A DNA stretch of 64,000 nt from Rheinheimera sp. SA_1 (lineage in GTDB: Bacteria; Pseudomonadota; Gammaproteobacteria; Enterobacterales; Alteromonadaceae). Positions 1 through 9,577 of this stretch are shown in pieces. Every line of letters begins with the position of its first letter. The first letter of the stretch is position 1. The notes under the pieces were generated by a model, which worked only from the letters and a program-made list of their open reading frames with translations, ran no database searches and was not told the DNA's origin. The stretch covers positions 186,001-250,000 of the forward strand of contig NZ_LXWK01000018.1 of the NCBI RefSeq assembly GCF_001669775.1. The letters run 5' to 3'. A program made the position numbers and the translations under genes.

Positions 1-72
1 CCCGCTGAAATTCGCATCTCCAAGTTGTTTGGGTATACTACAACTTTTCAGCCGCAGGCCGGAGTAAGCCGT

Positions 73-945
73 ATGGTCAAACCTATAGATATGTCGATGG
101 TCGAAAACGCACTGGCTGGTTTTACCATTCCGCCGCAACCAGAAGTGCTGATTCGGATCAAACAGGAAATTGAACTGGAAGATCCGGATATCAACACCAT
201 CGCCGCTTTGATCAATATGGATGTAGGGATTGCCGGATTTACCCTGAAAGTGGTGAATTCAGCCTATTTCGGCTTACGTCGTAAAATCAGTTCGATTGAA
301 CATGCCTGTAAATTCCTCGGTTTAAACCGGGTCATTAAGCTGGTCAGCAGCGTAGTACTGCGCTTCACCCTTAGTGATGGGCGCAGCGACCCCTTCACCC
401 TGAAACTATGGAACAGCGCGATGAATGTCGGCAGCGCCGCCATGCTGATAGCGCAGCAGCTGCGTCTGGGCAGTGACTGCGCCGACGATTGCTACACCCT
501 TGGCTTGTTTCACAACGCCGGCATGAGTTTGATCCATGCCCAGTTCCCCGATTACGCCAAAGTATTGAAAGTGGGTCTAAGCCAACAACTGCCGTTTGTC
601 AGCATCGAACAACGTTATTTCCACACCAGTCACGACACTTTGGGTTACCTGATCGCACAGTCCTGGGGCCTGGCACCGGAAATCGCCCAGGTGATTGCCT
701 GCCATCACAATCCAGAACAAGTATTGTTGTCTACTGATTTATACGAAAAACGCTTGTTTGCCATTTTAAAACTGGCTGAACATTTAACCGGCGAAGAAGC
801 GGCCTTATTTGATGTGACGCTGGAACTGGAATGGCAGCAGTATGGTGAAGCACTGCTGGATATCCTGGAACTGGACGAAATGCAGCTGCCGGATTTAGGT
901 GATTATCTGCTGCAAAATGGCGTAGAAAACCATTTTCACCGCTGA
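73..945 (+). CDS. HDOD domain signalling protein
   Basis: The protein is about 290 residues and is made almost entirely of an HDOD domain, a metal-free relative of the HD phosphohydrolases found in bacterial signalling proteins. The region from FTIPPQPEVLIRIKQEIE through VGIAGFTLKVVNSAYFG and FLGLNRVIKLVSSVVLR is typical, as is the later LGLFHNAGMSLI segment, where the usual HD metal ligands are partly replaced. The C-terminal part keeps YLIAQSWGLAPEIAQVIACHH. The open frame reaches back to a TTG at 25, but the ATG at 73 is preceded by GGAG at 61-64 with normal spacing and is preferred. No partner gene is adjacent. The family is clear; the signal or process it serves is unknown. Confidence 0.88.
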   Translation: MVKPIDMSMVENALAGFTIPPQPEVLIRIKQEIELEDPDINTIAALINMDVGIAGFTLKVVNSAYFGLRRKISSIEHACKFLGLNRVIKLVSSVVLRFTLSDGRSDPFTLKLWNSAMNVGSAAMLIAQQLRLGSDCADDCYTLGLFHNAGMSLIHAQFPDYAKVLKVGLSQQLPFVSIEQRYFHTSHDTLGYLIAQSWGLAPEIAQVIACHHNPEQVLLSTDLYEKRLFAILKLAEHLTGEEAALFDVTLELEWQQYGEALLDILELDEMQLPDLGDYLLQNGVENHFHR

Positions 946-969
946 TATTTTACCGACCGGGCCACATCG

Positions 970-1383
970 TTACGGCATGCGCCGCCAGGTTTCGCGTTCG
1001 ACCAGTTTGCCATCAGCAAAACGTTCGTTGTGCCATAAATCGCCATCGAGCCGGAACACAAAACGGTAGGTTTCGCCGATCATCGGTGCATATGAAGCAT
1101 ATTGTGGCGTTTCGCTGTAATTCTGACCTTCTAATTTAATGCCCCCGGCAGCTGCGGCGTAGAATTTACCGTCTTTGTGGCTGATAAAACTAAAGTGGTT
1201 ACCACTGATAATTTTCACACCTTGCATCTTTGTTTTGGCGTAATCGATCTGCTGACCTTGTTCATTCACTTCGCCTGATAATAACTGCCAGCTGCCTTCC
1301 AGCGGGTGGGCTTGCAACGGCAGGCTAAACAGGGCAACGATGAACAACATGCCCACCGCAAATAATGTCTTAAGTCCTTTCAT
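970..1383 (-). CDS. small secreted lipocalin-like protein (DUF4488-like)
   Basis: This protein of about 137 residues has a clear signal peptide: MKGLKT, a hydrophobic stretch and a probable cut after LPLQA. The mature part starts HPLEGSWQLLSGEVNEQGQQ and ends with RFADGKLVERETWRRMP. It looks like a small lipocalin-like beta-barrel of the kind often labelled DUF4488, with the GSW motif at the first strand. The ATG at 1383 is chosen because AAGGAT lies just upstream and the signal peptide begins there; the longer frame to 1455 adds no plausible sequence. It is probably periplasmic. It is divergent from the sugar transporter at 1781, and a palindromic operator lies between them. The substrate is unknown and the family assignment is moderate. 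Confidence 0.65.
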   Translation of the reverse strand: MKGLKTLFAVGMLFIVALFSLPLQAHPLEGSWQLLSGEVNEQGQQIDYAKTKMQGVKIISGNHFSFISHKDGKFYAAAAGGIKLEGQNYSETPQYASYAPMIGETYRFVFRLDGDLWHNERFADGKLVERETWRRMP

Positions 1384-1507
1384 GGTTTGATCCTTGTTGA
1401 TATTTAATAATCGGCAGCTTTGAACCGACATCAGTTCAATCCGGCGCTGCCGCAAAAAAGTGCAATCCAGCAGCGTTTCGCACCGGTTCAGGGCAGGAAG
1501 ACGAATT

Positions 1508-1521
1508 TGAATACGTATTCA
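1508..1521. promoter_or_regulatory. palindromic operator TGAATACGTATTCA
   Basis: This perfect 14-bp palindrome with a central CG is typical of LacI-family operators. It lies in the 397-bp divergent region (1384-1780) between the lipocalin-like gene and the sugar transporter. The same 14 bases recur at 30288-30301 upstream of the TonB receptor, and a related 18-bp palindrome lies at 30601-30618. The likely ligand is the LacI-type regulator at 7003-8046, but this is inferred. The same gap also holds the 12-bp palindrome GCGATTAATCGC at 1684-1695, nearer the transporter start; nothing else in it was recognised. Confidence 0.65.
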
Positions 1522-1780
1522 TCTTGTTGTTACCGGCAATTCAAGTTATCAAAGCAGGCACAACAAGTAAAACGGCATTTTAAGACCGTTACGCCGGCCC
1601 ATCAGCGCTGTCCACACTATAAAATTTAAAGCAAAATTTACAGCGAAAATCATCATCGGTCATACCGAAAAACCAGGCACCAAGCGATTAATCGCATCTG
1701 CTATGCTAGGTTCTGTTGACCTTGAGAACAAAAAAATGTCTGCCAACCGCAGCAGACTCTATTCAGGACGGGGAAGAATA

Positions 1781-3286
1781 ATGCAGCAAGCCAAGCCCAA
1801 TCTTAGCTTTTGGCAAATTTGGAACATGTGTTTTGGTTTTTTAGGCATTCAGTTTGGTTTTGCTCTGCAAAATGGCAACGTCAGCCGGATTTTCCAGACC
1901 CTTGGCGCCAGTATCGACGAAATTCCAATTTTATGGATTGCCGGTCCGCTGACCGGTTTACTGGTACAGCCGATCATCGGTTATTTCAGCGACCGCACCT
2001 GGAATAAATTGGGACGGCGTCGTCCTTATTTCTTTTATGGTGCAGTGCTGACCACAGTCGCGCTATTTTTTATGCCCAACTCGCCCACTTTGTGGATGGC
2101 AGCTGGCATGCTGTGGATTTTAGATGCATCGATTAACATCACCATGGAGCCGTTCCGGGCTTTTGTTGGCGACAATCTGAATAAACAGCAGCGTCCGCTG
2201 GGTTTTTCGATGCAAAGCTTTTTTATCGGCGTTGGGGCTGTGGTCGCATCTGCCCTTCCGTATATTCTTTCTAACTGGTTTGATGTGGCCAACACCGCTC
2301 CAGCTGGTGAAATCCCGGACTCCGTTAAATATTCGTTTTATGCCGGTGGTGTAGTGCTGTTTATTGCCGTGCTGTGGACGGTGATGAAATCGACTGAATA
2401 TAGCCCGGAGCAACTGGAAGCTTTTGGCGATGAAATTGAATCCTCAGCGCCGCAAATCCACAACGACCGTCGTTATTGGCTGCCGGGGGCAATTTTTACC
2501 GCGCTGGGTCTGGCGGGCGTTGTGCTGGTATATGCCAAATCGCTGGATCAACAGTTGTATGTGCTGGGTGGATGTTTATTGGCCTTCGGTTTATTGCAAT
2601 GGCTGGTGAGCGTTCTTAAAAACGGCGACAAAAAAGATGCAGGCCAACAAGGCATGCTGGTGCAAATCGTCGATGATTTATTCACCATGCCCACCACCAT
2701 GCGTCACCTCGCCGTGGTGCAGTTTTTCTCCTGGTTTGCACTGTTTTCGATGTGGATTTACACCACGGCTGCCGTCACTTCGGTGCACTACGGCAGCTCA
2801 GATCCAACCTCAAGCGCCTATAACGATGGTGCCGATTGGGTTGGTTTATTGTTTGCGATTTACAACGGTTTTGCTGCTATTGCCGCGATCATTATTCCGT
2901 GGGTGGTGCGCAAAACTTCGTTGCAAATCAGTCACAGCATCAACTTAATCTGCGGTGCTTTAGGTTTGATGGCGTTTTTATGGATCAAAGATCCGGCCTT
3001 GTTATGGATCCCGATGATTGGTATTGGCATCGCCTGGGCCTCTATTTTGTCGCTGCCATACGCCTTGCTGGCCGATTCATTACCCAGCCAGAAAATGGGT
3101 GTTTATATGGGCATGTTCAATTTCTTTATCGTATTGCCGCAGCTATTAGCCGCTTCGATCCTCGGCACCATGCTGAACCTGTTCTTTAACGGCGAAGCGA
3201 TTTATGCGTTGGCTACAGGCGCAGTCAGCTGGGTGATCGCGGCCGTTTACGTGCTGACGATTAAAAATCGCAACGTCAGCCACTGA
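1781..3286 (+). CDS. MFS sugar transporter (SLC45/GPH-like, probable maltose/maltodextrin uptake)
   Basis: This is a 501-residue inner-membrane transporter with about twelve hydrophobic segments. The first transmembrane region reads [20 protein letters not shown], followed by the loop [20 protein letters not shown] and the basic [10 protein letters not shown], all typical of the sucrose/maltose-type MFS transporters found in TonB-linked sugar loci of Alteromonadales, Caulobacter and Xanthomonas. A central hydrophilic loop separates the two halves. The ATG at 1781 is preceded by GGGGAAG with good spacing; the longer frame to 1703 lacks this. It is followed after 19 bases by the glucoamylase gene, so the two are probably co-transcribed to import and cut malto-oligosaccharides. 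The substrate is inferred from the neighbours. Confidence 0.85.
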   Translation: MQQAKPNLSFWQIWNMCFGFLGIQFGFALQNGNVSRIFQTLGASIDEIPILWIAGPLTGLLVQPIIGYFSDRTWNKLGRRRPYFFYGAVLTTVALFFMPNSPTLWMAAGMLWILDASINITMEPFRAFVGDNLNKQQRPLGFSMQSFFIGVGAVVASALPYILSNWFDVANTAPAGEIPDSVKYSFYAGGVVLFIAVLWTVMKSTEYSPEQLEAFGDEIESSAPQIHNDRRYWLPGAIFTALGLAGVVLVYAKSLDQQLYVLGGCLLAFGLLQWLVSVLKNGDKKDAGQQGMLVQIVDDLFTMPTTMRHLAVVQFFSWFALFSMWIYTTAAVTSVHYGSSDPTSSAYNDGADWVGLLFAIYNGFAAIAAIIIPWVVRKTSLQISHSINLICGALGLMAFLWIKDPALLWIPMIGIGIAWASILSLPYALLADSLPSQKMGVYMGMFNFFIVLPQLLAASILGTMLNLFFNGEAIYALATGAVSWVIAAVYVLTIKNRNVSH

Positions 3287-3305
3287 TGTTTAACAGGAAT
3301 AACTG

Positions 3306-5777
3306 ATGAAATTTGCTTTAAGTTCAACATCTTCACTTCGGGCTGGCCTGCCGTTTTTTCGGACGAGCCTGCTGACTTCGGCGTTGTTACTGGCCGCTTG
3401 CCAGCCCGCAACCGACGACAGTGCCGCCAACAATCAGGCGACAGCACCAGGCGCGCCGGGTCAAGTGTCGACCTGGGCTTATGCTGGAAAAACCGGTATT
3501 GGTACGTCGTTCGAGCAGTATCTGGACGGTCAGTATCAGGATAAAGCGTCCACCGGTGCTGTATCAAAAGTCTGGTTTTCGCTGGCCAATGGCATCGTGA
3601 CAGAAACAATGCACGGCCTTATTCATCAGGCGCAACTACGTGAATTGCAGTTTGTAGTCAAAGGCGCAGATTTTGTCGACGAAGAAAAAACTGCCACGGT
3701 TTCCAGCATCGATTATCTGCATAAAGACGCTGCCGGTCGGCCATTATCGCTGGCGTACAAAGTGTTGAACAAGGCCAAAAATGGTCAGTATGAAATTGAA
3801 AAGCATATTTTCACCGATCCGGACAGTCAGACATTGGTGGTTAAAAGCTGGTTCCGGCCTTTGGTCGATGGCTTAGAGCTTTATGTCTATCTGGATCCGG
3901 CGCTGGCCAATACCGGCAGCAATGACAGCGCCAGCGTTAAAGACGGTATTATCCATGCTACCGAAGCCAACAGCAGTCTGTCGTTCCTTTCGAGCCCAGC
4001 TTTTGTTAACACCCAGGTTGGTTTTGTTGGTGTATCCGACGGTTTAACCGATCTGAAAAACCGCCAGCCGTTCGTAGGTTATCAATCGACCGGCAGCACC
4101 GCCGGTAACGTTGCCGCTTTAGCTCAATTGCCAAGCGTCGCCAAAGGCGCCAGCGGCGAAGTTAGTCTGTTACTTGGTTTTGGCAGCACTACAGAACAAA
4201 GCACCGCCGCCGCCCAAGGCACGCTCGCCAAAGGTCTGGACAAAGTATTGGCACAGTTTAACGGTGAAGGTGACGCCATCGGTTGGCAGGATTATCTGCA
4301 AAGCTTACCGGAACTGGAAAAGCTTAGCGCGATGGCGATGGATCAAGGCAAACTGCTGTTCGCAAGTGCTCTGGTGTTAAAAGCGCAGGAAGATAAAACC
4401 CATGCCGGCGCTTTAATTGCTTCGTTATCAAACCCTTGGGGTGATGTGAAATCGGCCGAGCAAAGTCAGACTGGTTATAAAGCAGTCTGGCCACGCGATT
4501 TTTATCAGGTGGCAATGGCGCTGCTGGCCTTGGGCGACAAACAAAGCCCTAAAGTTGCGTTTGAGTATTTGCACCAGGTGCAGGTGAATGAAAAAACCCC
4601 CGGTTATCAGGGCGCACCAGGTTGGTTCCTGCAGAAAACTCATGTTGATGGCACTTTAGAATGGGTCGGCATTCAGCTTGATCAAACCGCGATGCCCATT
4701 ATGCTCGGCTGGCGGTTATGGCAAGACGGCATTTTATCTGATGCTGAAATCAGCAACTGGTATAGCCGGATGCTGAAACCCGCGGCCGACTACCTGGCCA
4801 AAGGTGGTAAAGCTAAACTCGATTGGAATGACATCGATTTAACACCACCTTTCACCCAACAAGAGCGCTGGGAAGAACAAGGCGGTTATTCGCCATCGAC
4901 CATCGCCGCCATTATCAGCGGTCTGGTTAGCGCGGCCGATATTGCAACTCTTGCTGGTGATACCAACAGCGCCACGCTCTATCTGACCAAAGCCGATGCT
5001 TATCAGCAAGCGCTGGAAAGTCTGACCTTTACCACCAGCGGCAATCTGAACAAAGCGCCGAGTGATGGTCAGTATTATCTGCGCATTAACAGCAATCAGG
5101 ACACCAACGATAAAAGTGCGCTGGAGAATCGTAATGGTCAGGGCGAAATCAACGAAAGTGATGTAGTCGACGGTGGTTTTCTGGAGTTAGTCCGTTATGG
5201 CGTACGCCCGGCCAATCATCCGGCGGTATTAGCAAGCTTAGGTGAATTGGACGATCAAACGCTGCCAGATGGGCAGCGGGTAAAATATGAATTCAGCTTC
5301 GACGGCATTGCCGGTACCCTGCCAGGCTGGCGTCGTTATGGATTAGATGGCTATGGCGAAGATATCGCGACCGGTCAGGGTTACGCCAAAGGCCCGGATG
5401 ACAGCAATCTGCCAACACAACGCGGCCGGGTCTGGCCAATTTTCTCCGGTGAACGCGGCCATTATGAGTTGGCGCGGTTGTTAGCCAGCAAAACCAGCTT
5501 AAGCCCGGAAGATATTCAGCCACTGCAACGCAATTATGTGCAGGCGATGGAGCAATTTGCCAACGCCGGCTTGATGCTGCCGGAGCAAGTGTGGGACAAC
5601 GTTGGCAAGAATGACGTATATCAATATACCCAGGGCGAAGGCACCAATGGCGCAACGCCGCTGGCCTGGAGCCACGCCGAATACATCAAATTGCTGCGTT
5701 CGGTGTCGGATCAAAAAGTTTGGGATCGTTACAGCCCGGTAGAATTAAGGTATAGCACCAAGCCAGTACAGCACTAG
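3306..5777 (+). CDS. glucoamylase / glucodextranase-type GH15 lipoprotein
   Basis: This 823-residue protein releases glucose from the ends of alpha-glucans. It starts with a lipoprotein signal (TSALLLAAC, cysteine near residue 32), so it is probably anchored in the periplasm or outer membrane. Residues about 50-310 match the Glucodextran_N beta-sandwich that precedes bacterial GH15 domains (FVVKGADFVD, LVVKSWFRPLVDGLELYVYL). The catalytic (alpha/alpha)6 barrel follows, with VWPRDFYQVAMALLALGD, EWVGIQLDQTAMPIMLGW, the acid-region motif ERWEEQGGYSPS (near residues 520-531) and LPEQVWD, whose glutamate at about 760 is the probable base. AGGA precedes the ATG. It follows the MFS gene closely, and a terminator follows the stop codon. 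Confidence 0.92.
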   Translation: MKFALSSTSSLRAGLPFFRTSLLTSALLLAACQPATDDSAANNQATAPGAPGQVSTWAYAGKTGIGTSFEQYLDGQYQDKASTGAVSKVWFSLANGIVTETMHGLIHQAQLRELQFVVKGADFVDEEKTATVSSIDYLHKDAAGRPLSLAYKVLNKAKNGQYEIEKHIFTDPDSQTLVVKSWFRPLVDGLELYVYLDPALANTGSNDSASVKDGIIHATEANSSLSFLSSPAFVNTQVGFVGVSDGLTDLKNRQPFVGYQSTGSTAGNVAALAQLPSVAKGASGEVSLLLGFGSTTEQSTAAAQGTLAKGLDKVLAQFNGEGDAIGWQDYLQSLPELEKLSAMAMDQGKLLFASALVLKAQEDKTHAGALIASLSNPWGDVKSAEQSQTGYKAVWPRDFYQVAMALLALGDKQSPKVAFEYLHQVQVNEKTPGYQGAPGWFLQKTHVDGTLEWVGIQLDQTAMPIMLGWRLWQDGILSDAEISNWYSRMLKPAADYLAKGGKAKLDWNDIDLTPPFTQQERWEEQGGYSPSTIAAIISGLVSAADIATLAGDTNSATLYLTKADAYQQALESLTFTTSGNLNKAPSDGQYYLRINSNQDTNDKSALENRNGQGEINESDVVDGGFLELVRYGVRPANHPAVLASLGELDDQTLPDGQRVKYEFSFDGIAGTLPGWRRYGLDGYGEDIATGQGYAKGPDDSNLPTQRGRVWPIFSGERGHYELARLLASKTSLSPEDIQPLQRNYVQAMEQFANAGLMLPEQVWDNVGKNDVYQYTQGEGTNGATPLAWSHAEYIKLLRSVSDQKVWDRYSPVELRYSTKPVQH

Positions 5778-5802
5778 TACAAGGTATTAACCAGCTCTCC
5801 CG

Positions 5803-5844
5803 CTCCCGGTGTGTTGACGCGATGCAACCATCGGGAGTTTTTTT
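5803..5844 (+). terminator. intrinsic terminator after the GH15 gene
   Basis: CTCCCG at 5803-5808 pairs with CGGGAG at 5832-5837, and the inner GTTG and CAAC can extend the stem. Seven T residues follow at 5838-5844. It sits 25 bases after the glucoamylase stop codon and would end the transporter-glucoamylase transcript. Confidence 0.75.
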
Positions 5845-5867
5845 ATTGCTTAAAATCAGATATTTGC

Positions 5868-5962
5868 GTAGGGCGTACTCACCGCGCCAGCGGTAGTACG
5901 CCGTATGGTGACACGTAATTTAGCAGCTCAATGGCGGACTACCTCCGGCGAGTCCGCCCTAC
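5868..5962. repeat. pair of inverted REP-like elements (BIME-like)
   Basis: Two short palindromic units face each other. The first (5868-5902, plus strand) starts GTAGGGCGTACTC and closes with AGTACGCC. The second (5933-5962, minus strand) starts GTAGGGCGGACTC and closes with AGTCCGCC. Each has a GTAG tetranucleotide followed by an imperfect hairpin, the layout of REP sequences mobilised by RAYT tyrosine transposases. The pair lies between the converging glucoamylase and rlmF genes, a usual place for such elements. No RAYT gene is in the window. Confidence 0.7.
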
Positions 5963-5988
5963 TTTTTACTGCTTGCGCATACACACTA

Positions 5989-6987
5989 TCACCAGCGATG
6001 CTGACGCCATAACTGCTGCTGCGCCGGGGTTAAGAATGTCCAGGCGATAAACCGGCTTTGTTTATTACCTTGCGCCATTTCCACCACTTGCTGCCCGGTT
6101 ACACCAAGTTTTTTAAGCATCGCCTGCAATGGTGCAATATGTTCTTTTTTCGATACCAGGCTACTAAACCAATACACCTGATGACCCACAGCAACACTTT
6201 GTTGCATCATCCGCTGGATAAACTTCAGCTCGCCGCCGTCGCACCACAGCTCATGTGAAAGACCGGCAAAATTAAGCTCTGCCGCCTCGCTGGCAAGGCC
6301 AAGATTATCTCTTTTACGCGCACTACCGGCAGCAGCTTCTTCAGCAGAGCTGTGAAATGGCGGATTACACAAGGTGACATCGATGTATTCGCCAGCCTGC
6401 AGCAGATGATCGAAAATATGCTGGCTGCTGGCCTGCTGACGCAGTTCAATTCGATCAGTAAGCAGATGCTGCGCCAGTATTTCTGCACCGTGCTGCAGCG
6501 CGCCCTGGTCAATATCCGAAGCCAGCACCTGCCAGCCAAAATGCCGCGCTGCCAAAAGCGAATAAATTAAATTGGCGCCACACCCCACATCCAATAACTT
6601 CAGCTGGCTTTTTTTAGGCGTTTTGCCCTGATGACTGCTTTTAAGTAAATCAGCCAGATACAACAGATAATCCAGTCGTCCCGGTACCGGTGGGCACAAA
6701 TAACCTTCCGGCAAATCCCACAACGGCAACTGATAGTGATGCGCCAGTAGCGCCTGATTCAGTGTTTTCACTGCGATAGGATCAGCAAAATCAATACTTT
6801 GGTCGCCGCGTGGCGTAGTGACTAACAGCGCAGCCAATGCTGGATAACTTAATGCCAGCGCGGCCATATCATAACCTGCCTGATGCGGATTGGCCGGATG
6901 TAAGCTGTTTTTGCTGGAAGTGGCTTGATCAGCCGTCGCTTTCGCACTCGACGCAGCGCGCTGGCTGCGTCCTTTGGATGTCTTCAT
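5989..6987 (-). CDS. rlmF: 23S rRNA (adenine(1618)-N6)-methyltransferase
   Basis: This 332-residue protein matches RlmF (YbiN), a cytoplasmic enzyme that uses S-adenosylmethionine to methylate A1618 of 23S rRNA. Diagnostic stretches are LHPANPHQAGYDMAAL, the SAM-binding LLDVGCGANLIYSLL and the catalytic CNPPFHSSAEEA, where NPPF is the N6-adenine methyltransferase motif IV. The C-terminal SSLVSKKEHIAPLQAMLKK is also characteristic. The first 35 residues are basic and of low complexity, as in many homologues. The ATG at 6987 is chosen over the TTG at 6990. The LacI-family gene ends 15 bases upstream on the same strand. Confidence 0.93.
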   Translation of the reverse strand: MKTSKGRSQRAASSAKATADQATSSKNSLHPANPHQAGYDMAALALSYPALAALLVTTPRGDQSIDFADPIAVKTLNQALLAHHYQLPLWDLPEGYLCPPVPGRLDYLLYLADLLKSSHQGKTPKKSQLKLLDVGCGANLIYSLLAARHFGWQVLASDIDQGALQHGAEILAQHLLTDRIELRQQASSQHIFDHLLQAGEYIDVTLCNPPFHSSAEEAAAGSARKRDNLGLASEAAELNFAGLSHELWCDGGELKFIQRMMQQSVAVGHQVYWFSSLVSKKEHIAPLQAMLKKLGVTGQQVVEMAQGNKQSRFIAWTFLTPAQQQLWRQHRW

Positions 6988-7002
6988 CAATGATCGGCCT
7001 GG

Positions 7003-8046
7003 TTAGAACGAAGGGGTTGGCAACACGGCACCACAGGAACGGCGCACGATGATTTTCGGTTCAATTTCAGTTTGAGCAATACCTTCCCGATTAATCAGCC
7101 GTAATAAATTCACCACCAGCATTTCACCGGCAAGGGTGGTATTTTGCTGAATAGTGGTGAGTGCAGGCGACGAAAATGAAGCGACCGGAATATCATCAAA
7201 ACCAACAACAGCCACATCAGAAGGCACATGAAAACCTTGCTGTTGCAGTGCGCGCATCACACCAATGGCGATTAAATCACTGGCGGCAAATATAGCATCT
7301 GGCTTATAACCGCTAGCCAGCAACTGCAAAGTTGCATCAAAACCGGCTTGTTCAGTAGAAATGGCCTCGAGCTGCGGCACTTGCGCCGGCTTGATGCCTT
7401 TGATCGACAATGCTTGCACAAACCCCTGATAACGTTCAAAAAATTCAGGGCTATGCTCGGAAGCATTGCCAATAAAAGCAAAACGGCTGCGGCCAAGGCT
7501 CAGCAGATGTTCACCTGCCAGACGGCCACCTTGCTGGTTATTACTGCGAATGGTGAATTCCGGATGACCTTCGACCCGCGCGCCCCAACAAACAAAATGA
7601 GTTTCCTGCGCCAGTAACTGATTGAGTTTTTCTTCGTAATCAACGTAATCGCCATAGCCCAACAAAATAATACCATCGGCTTTTTTACTGTCTTCGTAAT
7701 CGGCGTGCCAGTCGTTGCTCAGCTGCTGAAACGAAATCAATAAATCGTGGCCTCTTTTGGTACAAGCGCGGGTGATACTGCCAAGCATCGCCAGAAAAAA
7801 AGGATTGATTTGTGATTCATCAACGGTCGGATCTTCAAACAACAATAAGGCCAAAGTCCCACTGCGTTGTTTACGCAAATTACTGGCGTTTTTATCGACT
7901 TTGTAATTGAGCTGTTTGGCAATCGCAAAAATGCGATCTTTGGTTTCCTGATTAACGGCCGGGCTGTCACGCAAGGCGCGTGAGACAGTGGATTGCGACA
8001 CACCGGCCTGGTAAGCAATGTCAAATGAAGTAGCTTTACCTTTCAT
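7003..8046 (-). CDS. LacI-family transcriptional regulator (probable maltodextrin regulator)
   Basis: This 347-residue repressor has an N-terminal helix-turn-helix, SFDIAYQAGVSQSTVSRAL, and a hinge helix ending NASNLRKQRSG. The periplasmic-binding-protein-like sensor domain follows, with DAIFAASDLIAIGVMRALQQ and VAVVGFDDIPVASFSSPALT near the C terminus. The ATG at 8046 is preceded by AGGGGG; the longer frame adds seven residues without support. It lies between the two maltodextrin blocks, and palindromes with a central CG lie upstream of both. The natural inference is that it senses maltose or a related sugar and controls both blocks. No copy of the palindrome lies directly upstream of its own gene. 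Confidence 0.88.
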   Translation of the reverse strand: MKGKATSFDIAYQAGVSQSTVSRALRDSPAVNQETKDRIFAIAKQLNYKVDKNASNLRKQRSGTLALLLFEDPTVDESQINPFFLAMLGSITRACTKRGHDLLISFQQLSNDWHADYEDSKKADGIILLGYGDYVDYEEKLNQLLAQETHFVCWGARVEGHPEFTIRSNNQQGGRLAGEHLLSLGRSRFAFIGNASEHSPEFFERYQGFVQALSIKGIKPAQVPQLEAISTEQAGFDATLQLLASGYKPDAIFAASDLIAIGVMRALQQQGFHVPSDVAVVGFDDIPVASFSSPALTTIQQNTTLAGEMLVVNLLRLINREGIAQTEIEPKIIVRRSCGAVLPTPSF

Positions 8047-8230
8047 CGAACCCCCTGCGACAAGCACAGGTTACAGAGTTGGATCCAGACGTAGTTTATA
8101 GCTGATACCACACTTACCTCAGACGTAGCCGAAACTCGGGCTGCACCGGCAAAGTTGCCAATACTTTTAGAGTGCTAAGGTGCCATATTCCAGCCTAAAA
8201 AGGCAAGGTGAAAGCGCAGCTCCCGCTAAA

Positions 8231-8440
8231 TTAGCGGGCAGGCGGATTCAGATTAAAACGTTTTATCTGACTGGTCTGAACCTGCGCTGTGAGTGTGACG
8301 GTACTCCGTCCAGAATCAACAGCCGCTAAAGAATGCTGTGTACTGCTCATCGGTACGCAAGAACCGAGCAGATGCAGTACCAGAAAAGCCAGTAGCTGAT
8401 TACGGATCACCACCATGGGGCGTGGTTGAAATTGTGGCAT
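8231..8440 (-). CDS. putative small lipoprotein
   Basis: This predicted 69-residue protein starts MPQFQPRPMVVIRNQLLAFL and has a hydrophobic stretch followed by HLLGSCVPMSS, a good lipobox with the cysteine near residue 28. The mature peptide would be about 40 residues, polar and rich in Ser, Thr and Val. AGGAG lies at good spacing before the ATG at 8440. The frame is open further upstream, but that part looks non-coding. It is divergent from the MipA-DUF3019-two-component operon, with the 267-bp region 8441-8707 between them. I recognise no family; it could be a target or partner of that two-component system. Confidence 0.45.
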   Translation of the reverse strand: MPQFQPRPMVVIRNQLLAFLVLHLLGSCVPMSSTQHSLAAVDSGRSTVTLTAQVQTSQIKRFNLNPPAR

Positions 8441-8707
8441 TGTGCGCTCCTGCTTTTGCTCCAAAAATCGAGCGTTTGAATCATTCAAGGCCGGCAAAGT
8501 CTGTCCCCACTTTTCCAACTTCAGCGGGTGCGAATACAAAGCAATATCATTTTCGACCTTAATTACGGCTGAACGCAGTGTAAAAAAACTTCGTGACCCG
8601 CTCTGTGACCAATCAGGCTGCTTTTTGTGAAACATTGTTATTTAGCCTTAAGCTCAACTGCAGGGAATGCTAAAGTGGCAAGGTGTAAGTTGCGAAGAGT
8701 TGTTGTG

Positions 8708-9577
8708 ATGCGCCTGATATTCATATTACTGACCCTGTTGCCGATGTGGGCTATGGCTGATCAATGCGCAGCCAGCACCAGTCCATCCACGGCCAGTCCA
8801 TCTTTTGATTGCGCTGAAACCGGTCGATGGCAGTTTTCGCTGGCCATCGGTGCAGGTCATCGCTCAAATCCATTATTGGGTGGCCGCAATTTTCCGCTTT
8901 ATCTGATGCCGGATTTAAACTATTACGGCAAACATTGGTTTTTCGATAACGGCACCCTTGGTTATAGCTGGGCCTTAACCGACGAGCTGCAATTGAGCCT
9001 GATCTCCCGCCTGAATGAAGAAAAAGGTTATTTCCGCCGTCATCATCTAAGTAATGTATTCACCGGTCAGGTGTCTGGTAGCTCGTCATTGATGGGCCCG
9101 GCTCAAAAGTACCAACAAGAAATCGAACTTTCGGTGGCCGAGCAGGCCAAACGGCCAACAGCATTTGACGCTGGCTGGCAACTGGATTGGTTCACACCCT
9201 TTATCCAATGGAAATTGAACTGGCTACACGATGTGTCGGGCCAGTATCATGGACAACATGCCAGTATCGCTGCCAGTCACGGCTGGCAAAATCAATATGG
9301 ACATTGGCAGCTCAGCTCTGCCCTCACCTGGAAAAGCAGCCAATTGATCAATACTTATTACGCGTTAGATCAAAGCACTGACGCCGAACTGGACCGGCTT
9401 GGACACAGCTGGCAACCAGAACTTAAACTCAGCTGGAATTATCCACTAACCCGCGATTGGTCGATGTTGGCTTTTTACCGCTATCGCTGGCTCGACGATG
9501 CGATAACCGTCAGCCCGTTGGTGGCGGAAAACTCAGTTCGCTCCTGGTTTTTAGGAGTGAGTTACCGATTTTTCTAA
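8708..9577 (+). CDS. MipA/OmpV family outer membrane protein
   Basis: This protein of about 289 residues has a signal peptide (MRLIFILLTLLPMWAMA) and a beta-barrel pattern of alternating hydrophobic residues, ending in phenylalanine (GVSYRFF) as outer membrane proteins do. Early strands carry FSLAIGAGHRSNPLLGG and YLMPDLNYYGKHWFFDNG, typical of MipA/OmpV proteins, a family that includes MltA-interacting scaffold proteins and porin-like barrels. The ATG at 8708 begins the signal peptide; the long frame to 8627 is unlikely. Its stop codon overlaps the next start in TAATG. With the DUF3019 protein, response regulator and kinase it forms a four-gene operon, so it probably serves envelope sensing or repair. 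Confidence 0.82.
   Translation: MRLIFILLTLLPMWAMADQCAASTSPSTASPSFDCAETGRWQFSLAIGAGHRSNPLLGGRNFPLYLMPDLNYYGKHWFFDNGTLGYSWALTDELQLSLISRLNEEKGYFRRHHLSNVFTGQVSGSSSLMGPAQKYQQEIELSVAEQAKRPTAFDAGWQLDWFTPFIQWKLNWLHDVSGQYHGQHASIAASHGWQNQYGHWQLSSALTWKSSQLINTYYALDQSTDAELDRLGHSWQPELKLSWNYPLTRDWSMLAFYRYRWLDDAITVSPLVAENSVRSWFLGVSYRFF

Noticed and set aside
1420-1629. 69-codon frame in the divergent region before the sugar transporter
   Set aside because: It overlaps the operator and the 5' region of the opposite gene, and it lacks a ribosome site.
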